A stretch of 29,614 nucleotides of DNA, from NCBI GenBank assembly GCA_937988865.1, contig CALKHV010000073.1:1-29614 (forward strand), read 5' to 3'. The position numbers were made by a program, and so were the translations under genes. This document shows positions 1 through 6,712 of the stretch, in pieces. Source of the stretch: an uncultured Propionibacteriaceae bacterium. GTDB lineage: Bacteria; Actinomycetota; Actinomycetes; Propionibacteriales; Propionibacteriaceae. Numbering within the stretch: position 1 is the stretch's first letter; the number at the start of each line of letters is the position of its first letter. The notes beneath the pieces were generated by a model that did no database searches, was not told the origin of the DNA, and saw only the letters and a list, made by a program, of their open reading frames with translations.

Positions 1-1521
1 CTCGGCCCCAAGGGCCGCTATGTCGTCCTCGACAAGAAGTGGGGCGCCCCCACCATCACCAACGACGGCGTGACCGTGGCGAAGGAGGTCGAGCTCTCTG
101 ATCCCTACGAGAACCTCGGCGCCCAGCTCGCCAAGGAGGTCGCCACCAAGACCAACGACGTGGCCGGCGACGGCACCACGACGGCGACGGTCCTGGCCCA
201 GGCACTCGTGCACGAGGGCCTCCGCGCCGTCGCGTCCGGTGCGAACCCGATCGGCCTGAAGCGCGGCATCGACAAGGCCGTTGCGGCCGTCGAGGCCGAA
301 CTGCGAGCCAACGCCAAGCAGGTCGACAACACCGACGACATGGCCAACGTGGCCACGATCAGCTCGCGCGACGAGCAGATCGGCGCCCTCATCGCCGAAG
401 CCTTCGACAAGGTCGGCAAGGACGGCGTCATCACCGTCGACGAGTCCAACACCTTCGGCACCGAACTCGAGTTCACCGAAGGCATGCAGTTCGACAAGGG
501 CTACCTCAGCCCGTACTTCGTCACCGACCCCGACCGGATGGAGGCCGTCCTCGACGATCCCTACATCCTGATCAACTCGGGCAAGGTCAGCTCGATGAAC
601 GACCTCCTCCCCTTGTTGGAGAAGGTCATCGGCGCCAAGGGCACCCTGTTCATCGTGGCCGAGGACGTCGACGGCGAGGCTCTCTCGACGCTGGTCGTGA
701 ACAAGATCCGCGGCACCTTCACCTCGGTGGCCGTCAAGGCCCCGGCGTTCGGTGACCGTCGCAAGGCCATGCTCGAAGACATCGCGATCCTCACGGGCGC
801 GAAGGTCATTGCTCCCGAGGTCGGGCTGAAGCTCGACCAGGTCGGCCTCGATGTGCTCGGTCGCGCCCGTCGCATCGTGATCACGAAGGACAACACGACC
901 ATCGTCGACGGCGCGGGTGCCGTTGCCGATGTCACCGGACGCGTGGCCCAGCTGCGCGCCGAGATCGAGCGCTCCGACTCCGACTGGGACCGCGAGAAGC
1001 TGCAGGAGCGCGTGGCCAAGCTGGCCGGCGGCGTCTGCGTCATCAAGGTCGGCGCCGCCACCGAGGTGGAGCTGAAGGAGAAGAAGCACCGCATCGAGGA
1101 CGCCGTGTCGGCGACCCGCGCGGCCATCGAGGAGGGCATCGTCGCCGGCGGCGGCTCCGCCCTCGTCCACGCCGCCCGCGTGCTGGCCGACGGCATCGGT
1201 CTGACCGGTGACGAGCTCACCGGCGTCCACATCGTTCGCAAGGCCGTCGTCGAGCCCCTCCGCTGGATCGCCGAGAATGGTGGCGAGCCCGGCTACGTCA
1301 TCGTGTCGAAGGTGGCCGAACTGGAGCCCGGTTTCGGGTACAACGCCCGCAAGGGCGTGTACGAGAACCTGCTCGAGAGCGGTGTCATCGACCCGGTCAA
1401 GGTCACCCGCTCCGCGCTGGTGAACGCCGCGTCCATCGCCTCGCTGCTGCTGACGACCGAGACCCTCGTCGTCGAGAAGCCCGAGGACGATTCCGACACC
1501 GCAGGTGCCCACCAGCACTGA
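1..1521 (+). CDS. groEL: 60 kDa chaperonin GroEL, 5'-truncated by the window edge
   Basis: Cytosolic chaperonin that folds proteins in an ATP-driven double ring with GroES. The frame is open from base 1, and 506 codons are visible, so only about 20-30 N-terminal residues are missing; internal GTG codons such as that at 70 are not the start. Visible family motifs are the ATP-site segment GDGTTT, the hinge/ATP segment RIEDAVSATRAA with the catalytic Asp, and EEGIVAGGG. The C-terminus is acidic and ends AGAHQH rather than in Gly-Gly-Met repeats. In actinobacteria with two GroELs, the copy next to groES usually carries a His-containing tail (GroEL1 type) and the GGM-tailed copy is the main housekeeper, so this looks GroEL1-like. 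groES would be expected just upstream, outside the window. A strong terminator follows. Confidence 0.96.
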   Translation, partial: LGPKGRYVVLDKKWGAPTITNDGVTVAKEVELSDPYENLGAQLAKEVATKTNDVAGDGTTTATVLAQALVHEGLRAVASGANPIGLKRGIDKAVAAVEAELRANAKQVDNTDDMANVATISSRDEQIGALIAEAFDKVGKDGVITVDESNTFGTELEFTEGMQFDKGYLSPYFVTDPDRMEAVLDDPYILINSGKVSSMNDLLPLLEKVIGAKGTLFIVAEDVDGEALSTLVVNKIRGTFTSVAVKAPAFGDRRKAMLEDIAILTGAKVIAPEVGLKLDQVGLDVLGRARRIVITKDNTTIVDGAGAVADVTGRVAQLRAEIERSDSDWDREKLQERVAKLAGGVCVIKVGAATEVELKEKKHRIEDAVSATRAAIEEGIVAGGGSALVHAARVLADGIGLTGDELTGVHIVRKAVVEPLRWIAENGGEPGYVIVSKVAELEPGFGYNARKGVYENLLESGVIDPVKVTRSALVNAASIASLLLTTETLVVEKPEDDSDTAGAHQH

Positions 1522-1545
1522 GCCGTCGACTCACACAGCACCACC

Positions 1546-1582
1546 CGACCAGGGGTCCCCACGGGGCCCCTGGTCGTCTTTT
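1546..1582 (+). terminator. Intrinsic terminator after groEL
   Basis: Perfect 10-bp stem, CGACCAGGGG (1546-1555) pairing with CCCCTGGTCG (1567-1576), followed by TCTTTT. It begins 25 bases after the groEL stop and separates groEL from the next gene, which has its own promoter. Confidence 0.85.
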
Positions 1583-1596
1583 CCCCCGTGGACACA

Positions 1597-1602
1597 TACG
1601 GT
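1597..1602 (+). promoter_or_regulatory. -10 box of a leaderless promoter (sucrase/ferredoxin-like gene)
   Basis: TACGGT lies 6 bases before GTG at 1609, which places the transcription start at or beside the start codon. No Shine-Dalgarno sequence precedes this GTG. This decides the start in favour of 1609 over the in-frame GTG at 1588. Confidence 0.6.
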
Positions 1603-1608
1603 GGGGGC

Positions 1609-2505
1609 GTGATTGACGACTCGAGCTGCTCCGCGATCTGGCAGCGCTCAGCCCAACCGGTGTGGGGCACCGCGCCCCACTCGACCTTTTGGATCGCGCT
1701 GGAGGAACCGGGCGCCTGGGGAGCCAAGGCGCTCACCGAGTCGCACCTCGACCCCGTCCTCGGGACGTCCATCGAGCAGTTGTGCGCCGACCACGGGGGG
1801 CGTGCGTCCCTGATCAGGCGTCCAGGCAGACACCCCTGGCACCCGGGCAGTCGAACCGTGCTCGTGGCCACGGGTCTGGCGACCGGGGCGCCACGCCTGT
1901 GGCAGGGGCAGGTGGCGTCGGCCCACGAGGTGCTCGACCTTCCGTGGACGAGCCTCGCGGGCGAGGTCAGCGAGCTTGCCGGCTTCGCGCCCGCGCCCCC
2001 GCAACTGCTCGTCTGCACCAACGGCACCCGGGACGTCTGCTGCGCGCTGCTCGGACGCCCGCTCGCCGTCTCTGCGGACGCGATCAGGCCGGGCCAGGTC
2101 TGGGAGAGCTCCCACCTGCACGGCCACCGCTTCTCACCGACCGTCCTCGTCCTGCCCGCCGGGTACAGCCTGGGGTATTTCCCCGAGGTGATGACCGGGC
2201 CCGTGCTTGACGCGGCGAAGCGGGGGGAGTTGGCGTCCGGGGTCGTGGGTGGACTGCGTGGACGCCTGGGTCTCGTGCCGGCTGCGCAGGTGGTCGACGC
2301 GCAGCTGAGGGCGTCCACGGGGGAGTCGGGGTTGGCGCCCTGGCACCTGGTCGTCACCGAGGTCGATGCGGACGCCTGGGACGTGACGAGCACGGTCAGC
2401 GGTCACCTTCACGTCCATCGGGTCACGCGCACGAGTGGACCTGACGAGCGTCCCCTCTCGTGCGGGAAAGCGTCCGAGCCGGTGGTGCGCTGGACGATCG
2501 GCTAG
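1609..2505 (+). CDS. Sucrase/ferredoxin-like family protein (thioredoxin-like [2Fe-2S] protein)
   Basis: A 298-residue member of the sucrase/ferredoxin-like family (Suc_Fer-like). Family signatures are CTNGTRDVCC around residues 131-140 and VWESSHLHGHRF followed by TVLVLP. Yeast Apd1/Aim32 of this family bind a [2Fe-2S] cluster through two Cys and the two His of an HxxxH motif; here HLHGH supplies HxxxH and the CTNGT/DVCC region supplies candidate cysteines. Many relatives have WECSH where this protein has WESSH, so that Cys is not conserved. The physiological redox partner and substrate are unknown; the family name is historical and does not imply sucrase activity. Start chosen at GTG 1609 because of the -10 box 6 bases upstream. 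It stops 18 bases before rmlA, which has its own promoter. Confidence 0.85.
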   Translation: MIDDSSCSAIWQRSAQPVWGTAPHSTFWIALEEPGAWGAKALTESHLDPVLGTSIEQLCADHGGRASLIRRPGRHPWHPGSRTVLVATGLATGAPRLWQGQVASAHEVLDLPWTSLAGEVSELAGFAPAPPQLLVCTNGTRDVCCALLGRPLAVSADAIRPGQVWESSHLHGHRFSPTVLVLPAGYSLGYFPEVMTGPVLDAAKRGELASGVVGGLRGRLGLVPAAQVVDAQLRASTGESGLAPWHLVVTEVDADAWDVTSTVSGHLHVHRVTRTSGPDERPLSCGKASEPVVRWTIG

Positions 2506-2510
2506 ACCGC

Positions 2511-2516
2511 CATACT
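2511..2516 (+). promoter_or_regulatory. -10 box of a leaderless promoter (rmlA)
   Basis: CATACT, close to TATAAT, lies 7 bases before ATG 2524. No Shine-Dalgarno sequence is present between it and the ATG, so the rmlA mRNA is probably leaderless. Confidence 0.55.
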
Positions 2517-2523
2517 GGTAGCC

Positions 2524-3393
2524 ATGCGCGGCATCATTCTCGCCGGTGGTTCCGGCACCCGGCTTCATCCGTTGACCCAGGCTGTGTCGAAGCAGTTGGT
2601 GCCGGTGTACGACAAGCCGATGATCTATTACCCGTTGTCGACTCTGATCCTGGCCGATATTCGTGACGTGCTGGTGATCACGACGCCTCATGAGGCCGAG
2701 GCTTTCCAGCGGCTCCTGGGGGATGGTTCGCAGTTCGGGATCAGCATTTCGTATGCGACGCAGCCGAATCCGGGTGGTCTGGCGCAGGCGTTCACCATCG
2801 GCGCCGACTTCGTCGGCAATGACCAGTCGTGCCTGGTGCTGGGTGACAACATCTTCTACGCGTCCGGTTTCGGACGCGTGCTGCGCGACCAGTCCGACCG
2901 TGACGGGGCCGGGATCTTCGCCTACTGGGTGGCCGACCCGACCCAGTACGGTGTGGTCGAGTTCGACGCGTCCGGACGTGCCCTGTCGATCGAGGAGAAG
3001 CCCGTCCACCCCAAATCGCACCACGCCGTGCCGGGGCTCTACTTCTATGACAACGACGTCATCGAGATCGCCCGCACGCTCAGGCCGTCACCGCGCGGCG
3101 AGTTGGAGATCACCGACGTGAACCGGGTCTACCTCGACCAGGGGCGCCTGCGCGTCAACGTCATGGCACGCGGCAGCGCCTGGCTCGACACGGGCACCTT
3201 CGATTCGCTGAACGACGCCAGCAATTACGTCCGCACGATGCAGGCCCGCCAGGGCATCCAGATCGGCTGCCCCGAAGAGGTGGCCTGGTCGCGCGGGTTC
3301 CTGTCCGACGACGACATCAGGACGCGGGCCGAGGCCACCCTCAAGTCGGGCTACGGCGCCTACCTGCTCAACCTGCTCGACCGCACCCGCTGA
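2524..3393 (+). CDS. rmlA: Glucose-1-phosphate thymidylyltransferase
   Basis: Makes dTDP-glucose from dTTP and glucose-1-phosphate, the first step of dTDP-rhamnose and other dTDP-sugar pathways. At 289 residues it is the usual length. The N-terminal nucleotide-binding signature ILAGGSGTRLHPLT is at residues 5-18, followed by SKQLVPVYDKPMIYYP, VLGDNIF, and the C-terminal GSAWLDTGTFDSL block. Convergent with rmlB, the next pathway enzyme, 30 bases apart; rmlC and rmlD are not in the window. The first third (to about 2795) uses many T-ending codons (GGT, CAT, GCT, ATT, TAT) and lacks the GGACGC hexamer, while the rest matches neighbouring genes; this could be a recombination patch. Confidence 0.96.
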   Translation: MRGIILAGGSGTRLHPLTQAVSKQLVPVYDKPMIYYPLSTLILADIRDVLVITTPHEAEAFQRLLGDGSQFGISISYATQPNPGGLAQAFTIGADFVGNDQSCLVLGDNIFYASGFGRVLRDQSDRDGAGIFAYWVADPTQYGVVEFDASGRALSIEEKPVHPKSHHAVPGLYFYDNDVIEIARTLRPSPRGELEITDVNRVYLDQGRLRVNVMARGSAWLDTGTFDSLNDASNYVRTMQARQGIQIGCPEEVAWSRGFLSDDDIRTRAEATLKSGYGAYLLNLLDRTR

Positions 3394-3394
3394 C

Positions 3395-3409
3395 ACCGTG
3401 CCCCACGGT
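3395..3409. other. Small hairpin between convergent rmlA and rmlB
   Basis: ACCGTG (3395-3400) and CACGGT (3404-3409) form a 6-bp stem with a 3-base loop in the 30-base gap between the two stop codons. There is no T tract, so a terminator role is only possible. Confidence 0.3.
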
Positions 3410-3423
3410 CGACGCGACTGCCT

Positions 3424-4422
3424 CTACTGTCCCTGGGCGGCGTAGCGGGCCTCGACGGCAGCCTTCTGCGGACGCCACCACGCCTCGTTCGCCCGGTACC
3501 AGTCGATCGTGTCGGCCAGGCCCGATTCGAAGTCGCTGAAACGCGGCTGCCAGCCCAGTTCCGCACGCAATTTCGACGAGTCGATCGCGTAGCGCAAGTC
3601 GTGCCCAGGACGGTCGACCACGTGGTCGAAGTCGTCGGTGGGGCGTCCCATCAGTTGCAGGATCGACCGGATCACCGTGACGTTGTCCCGCTCACCGTCG
3701 GCACCGATCAGGTACGTCTCACCGATCCGTCCACGGTCGAGGATCAACAACACCGCCGCGTTGTGGTCGTCCACATGGATCCAGTCGCGCACGTTCAACC
3801 CCTGGCCGTACAACTTCGGACGCACCCCGTCGATCAGGTTCGTCACCTGCCGCGGGATGAACTTCTCGACATGTTGGTAGGGCCCGTAGTTGTTGGAACA
3901 GTTCGAGATCGTCGCCGCCACCCCGAACGACCGCACCCACGCCCGCACCAGCAGGTCAGACCCCGCCTTGGTCGAGGAGTACGGGCTCGACGGGTTGTAC
4001 GGCGTGTGCTCATGGAAACGGTTCGGGTCGTCCAGCTCCAGGTCGCCGTAGACCTCGTCGGTCGACACGTGATGGAACCGCGTCCCATGACGCCGGGCCG
4101 CCTCCAGCAGGGTGAACGTGCCCTCCAGGTTCGTGCGCAGGAACGGCGACGGGTCGAGCAGCGAGTTGTCGTTGTGCGACTCGGCCGCGAAATGCACCAC
4201 CACATCAGCGGACGCCACCACGTCGTCCACCAGGGACGCGTCACAGATGTCGCCCTCGACCAACGTCACCCGATCGGCGGGCAGGCCGTCCAGGGACGCC
4301 CGCGAACCCGCATAGGTCAACTTGTCGAGCACCACCACGTCATCGGACGTGTGCCCCACCACGTGGCGGACGAAATTCGACCCGATGAAACCCGCCCCGC
4401 CGGTGACCACCATTCTGCTCAT
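3424..4422 (-). CDS. rmlB: dTDP-glucose 4,6-dehydratase
   Basis: NAD-dependent enzyme of the extended short-chain dehydrogenase family; converts dTDP-glucose to dTDP-4-keto-6-deoxyglucose after RmlA. 332 residues, the normal length. Visible motifs: Rossmann fold TGGAGFIGSNF at the N-terminus, the HVSTDEVYGDL segment, and the catalytic YSSTK (Tyr about 148, Lys about 152). An ATG 60 bases further upstream is in frame, but ATG 4422 is preferred because it begins MSRMVVTGGAGFIG as the family does and a -10 box lies 6 bases upstream. The gene therefore has its own promoter, although it follows the channel gene on the same strand by 26 bases. Confidence 0.95.
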   Translation of the reverse strand: MSRMVVTGGAGFIGSNFVRHVVGHTSDDVVVLDKLTYAGSRASLDGLPADRVTLVEGDICDASLVDDVVASADVVVHFAAESHNDNSLLDPSPFLRTNLEGTFTLLEAARRHGTRFHHVSTDEVYGDLELDDPNRFHEHTPYNPSSPYSSTKAGSDLLVRAWVRSFGVAATISNCSNNYGPYQHVEKFIPRQVTNLIDGVRPKLYGQGLNVRDWIHVDDHNAAVLLILDRGRIGETYLIGADGERDNVTVIRSILQLMGRPTDDFDHVVDRPGHDLRYAIDSSKLRAELGWQPRFSDFESGLADTIDWYRANEAWWRPQKAAVEARYAAQGQ

Positions 4423-4428
4423 GGGTTC

Positions 4429-4434
4429 AGGATA
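4429..4434 (-). promoter_or_regulatory. -10 box of a leaderless promoter (rmlB)
   Basis: On the minus strand TATCCT lies 6 bases before ATG 4422. It sets the rmlB start and suggests a leaderless mRNA. Confidence 0.55.
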
Positions 4435-4448
4435 GGGCGATGGGGTGA

Positions 4449-6179
4449 TCAGCCCTGCCGGGTCAGCACCCGCCACAGCCACGTGGACGGGACCTCGCGT
4501 CCCGAGAGGACGTACTCCAGCGTCGTGGGATAGGTGAGCGGCCCCCGCAGGTCGGACAGGGCACGGACGCGGCCGGCGAGGAGCACCTGGTCGTTCAGCG
4601 CCAGGGCGAAGTCGTCATCGGGGATGAAGGTCAGCTGGTCGCCGCGCTTGACCAGCAGGGGGACGGCCGCGAGAGGGGTCTCGCGGTCGTTCGAGACCCG
4701 CAGGAGGTCGCCGAACGTGATGGTTCGGCCCGACTCCAGCAGGTGGACGACGGCGGGGGCGTCGGCACGGTCGATGGTCACCAACTCGCGTTCGGGCGCC
4801 AGGTCGCCACACCGCTCACGGATCCGGGCCAGCAGGGGCGTCGACCACGTCTCGTCCGCCGCCAGGGCGTGCTCCACGAAGGTCCAGAAGACCGGGGTGA
4901 CGATGCGCGCGAGGGTCTCGTTGGCGACCAGGGCGGTGGGGACGAAGAGGGAGTCGGGGTGGAGTGCGGTGACGAGGGGCATCTGGGTGATGCGGTCCTG
5001 CCGCAGCACCGTGAAGGCCTCGGGACGCGTCCGCTGGGCGTGGTCGAGCAGTGCGAGGTTGCTCGGGTCGTCCGAGGTCCCGGCGACGAATCCGGCAGCA
5101 CCTGCGAGGTCGGGGTCGCCGTCGCCGTGCTCGATGAGTCGCACGTCCAGCCCGGCGGACTCCAGATCGCGCACCACCTCCTGCTGGAACTGCCCGTCGG
5201 CGCAGACCACCCAGTGCCCGGTGGTGAGCTGGTCGGGGCGGGGCCCGAGGGGCGTCCCTGCGGGGGAGAGGAGCCAGTCGACGAGCTGGTAGGTCGTCGG
5301 ACGCTGGACCGCCAGGACGAGGTACGCGCCGTACCTGTCGTAGGGGTTGATGACGGTGGACGGCGTGAACTGGTCCATGCGTTCGGCCATGACCCGGTCG
5401 GAACAGCGTGCGATCACCGGCAATCCTGGACGCAGCAGATCGGCCATCATGACCATGCCGAGGTTGATGGAGTCGGAGGTGAGGGCGAGGATGCCCTCGC
5501 AGTAGCGGCTGTTGAGGCCGGCGAGTCCCAGGATGTCCGGACGCGACGCGTCCCCCACCAGGCAGGGGACGTCCACGCTGAGTTGGTCGCCGTCGAGGAG
5601 GTCGATCTTCTCGGCGTGGTGCTCGACGACCACGAACCGATGGCCGTGCTCGTCGAGGTCGTGCGCGACAGCGCGTCCGGCCTGGCCGTAGCCGGCGATG
5701 ATGAAGAAGGGCTCCCGCAACAACCGGACCTTGCGCGCGAACCGCTGGATCTTCACGGCGGTCCTGAAACTGTGGTCCTGCAGGAGCGCGAAGAGGGTAC
5801 CGATGGCGTAGGCCCATCCGATCACCGTCAGGTAGATCGACAGGGTCACCCACATGCGTTGCTGGTAGCTGAAGGGCTGCGGCAGCTCGCCGAAGCCGAT
5901 CGTCGTCGCCGTGTAACTCATCACGTAGAAGGCGTCGAAGACCGACATGTGGGTGGGTGTGCCGTCGGGATTCACCCCGGGGGTCAGGGCGAGCCCGAAC
6001 ACCGAGATGGCGAACACCCCCACGAGCAGGATCAGGGGGCCGCGCATCCGGCGCAGGACAAGGAAGATCGCGTCCGTGCTCGGGGCTGCCGTGGGGATCG
6101 CGGCGAGGTCGGCGTCGATGCCCCGCGGACGCGGCTTGCGCGACGTCCGCAGCAGGTAGAGCAGGACGGGGTTGAACAT
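4449..6179 (-). CDS. Potassium channel protein with two RCK/TrkA-N-like domains
   Basis: A 576-residue membrane protein. The N-terminal third has two predicted transmembrane helices (about residues 48-66 and 111-133) flanking a pore loop with selectivity filter TTIGFGE (92-98), a variant of the canonical TVGYGD. A cytoplasmic TrkA-N/RCK domain follows, with nucleotide-binding GYGQAG at 163-168. A second, degenerate copy starts near HWVVCADGQFQQEVV, and the C-terminus looks like a TrkA-C regulatory region. This is the usual build of a ligand-gated two-TM K+ channel; substrate and gating ligand are inferred from family. It starts 3 bases after the stop of the DUF6394-like gene, so the two are almost certainly co-translated; the ATG has only a GAGG tract overlapping that stop codon. 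Confidence 0.88.
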   Translation of the reverse strand: MFNPVLLYLLRTSRKPRPRGIDADLAAIPTAAPSTDAIFLVLRRMRGPLILLVGVFAISVFGLALTPGVNPDGTPTHMSVFDAFYVMSYTATTIGFGELPQPFSYQQRMWVTLSIYLTVIGWAYAIGTLFALLQDHSFRTAVKIQRFARKVRLLREPFFIIAGYGQAGRAVAHDLDEHGHRFVVVEHHAEKIDLLDGDQLSVDVPCLVGDASRPDILGLAGLNSRYCEGILALTSDSINLGMVMMADLLRPGLPVIARCSDRVMAERMDQFTPSTVINPYDRYGAYLVLAVQRPTTYQLVDWLLSPAGTPLGPRPDQLTTGHWVVCADGQFQQEVVRDLESAGLDVRLIEHGDGDPDLAGAAGFVAGTSDDPSNLALLDHAQRTRPEAFTVLRQDRITQMPLVTALHPDSLFVPTALVANETLARIVTPVFWTFVEHALAADETWSTPLLARIRERCGDLAPERELVTIDRADAPAVVHLLESGRTITFGDLLRVSNDRETPLAAVPLLVKRGDQLTFIPDDDFALALNDQVLLAGRVRALSDLRGPLTYPTTLEYVLSGREVPSTWLWRVLTRQG

Positions 6180-6182
6180 GCC

Positions 6183-6569
6183 TCAGCGGCGCCGGTACGA
6201 GACGGTCTCGATCACGAGCAGGACGACCGACACCAGGTTGGCCAGCAGCGCGCCGCCCGACAGCGACACGACACTCGACATCAGGTGCGGGGTGAGTCCC
6301 TCCGCACTGGCCTGCGTGGCGTAGATCCACACAGCAGCGGCGGCGATGAGCTGGATGTCCGCGACCAGGCTGGTCGCCAGGTGGACCGCGCCGATCTGCG
6401 TCCGGTCCCCGAACTTGAGCAGCGTCGCGACGAGGCTCACGACGACTGCGAGGTAGAGCTCCCACACGTTGTGCAGCTCAGGGTCGGAGATGTCGCCGAT
6501 GAAGAAGCCGAAGTTCAACGTCGCTGCGAGCAGGACGAAGAAGCCGAACACCACCTTTTCGAGATTCAC
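6183..6569 (-). CDS. Small four-helix membrane protein, DUF6394-like
   Basis: 128 residues with four hydrophobic segments. The conserved-looking blocks NLEKVVFGFF, LNFGFFIGDI and LKFGDRTQIGAVHLATSLVAD match what I remember of DUF6394, a family of unknown function. GTG 6569 is chosen as the start because it gives the N-terminus MNLEKVVFGFF and a -10 box TATTCT lies 7 bases upstream; a longer reading from 6596 would run through the promoter. It is the first gene of a two-gene unit with the K+ channel (3-base gap), which suggests an accessory or regulatory role for that channel. The family assignment is from memory; the linkage is seen directly. Confidence 0.75.
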   Translation of the reverse strand: MNLEKVVFGFFVLLAATLNFGFFIGDISDPELHNVWELYLAVVVSLVATLLKFGDRTQIGAVHLATSLVADIQLIAAAAVWIYATQASAEGLTPHLMSSVVSLSGGALLANLVSVVLLVIETVSYRRR

Positions 6570-6576
6570 ACTCGTG

Positions 6577-6582
6577 AGAATA
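6577..6582 (-). promoter_or_regulatory. -10 box of a leaderless promoter (DUF6394-like gene and K+ channel)
   Basis: TATTCT on the minus strand, 7 bases before GTG 6569. It probably drives both genes of the channel unit. Confidence 0.55.
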
Positions 6583-6672
6583 CGCACGCAGGTCACGGAC
6601 GCCGCCGATTTCGCCCCGACCCACCCGTGCGTCCGGCGTCCGGGGCCGACGCGGACGTCGCAACGGTGGCGC

Positions 6673-6706
6673 TACGATGACCAGACGATGCTCCCGAGTC
6701 GAAAGG
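6673..6706 (+). promoter_or_regulatory. guaB promoter -10 box and ribosome binding site
   Basis: TACGAT (6673-6678) is a -10 candidate and GAAAGG (6701-6706) is a Shine-Dalgarno sequence 6 bases before GTG 6713. The in-frame ATG at 6677 lies inside the -10 box, which argues against it as the start. Unlike many genes here, guaB therefore has a leader, of about 30 bases. Confidence 0.55.
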
Positions 6707-6712
6707 TCGACC

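Noticed and set aside
3601..4533. A 310-codon plus-strand frame opposite rmlB
   Set aside because: It is antisense to a fully recognisable dehydratase and is dominated by Val/Arg/His/Gln, the usual reverse-strand artefact at this GC content.
2506..6569. A mobile island carrying rmlA, rmlB and the channel unit
   Set aside because: Gene styles differ from a typical actinobacterial guaB neighbourhood, but I see no integrase, tRNA target, terminal repeats or sustained compositional shift beyond the first third of rmlA.
4743..6680. A 645-codon open frame on the plus strand opposite the K+ channel gene
   Set aside because: It is a shadow of the high-GC minus-strand gene: composition is Gly/Arg/Asp/Val-biased with no domain, while the opposite strand encodes a clear channel protein with RCK motifs.
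6677..6712. ATG 6677 as the guaB start
   Set aside because: This ATG lies within the -10 box and has no ribosome binding site; GTG 6713 has GAAAGG 6 bases upstream.
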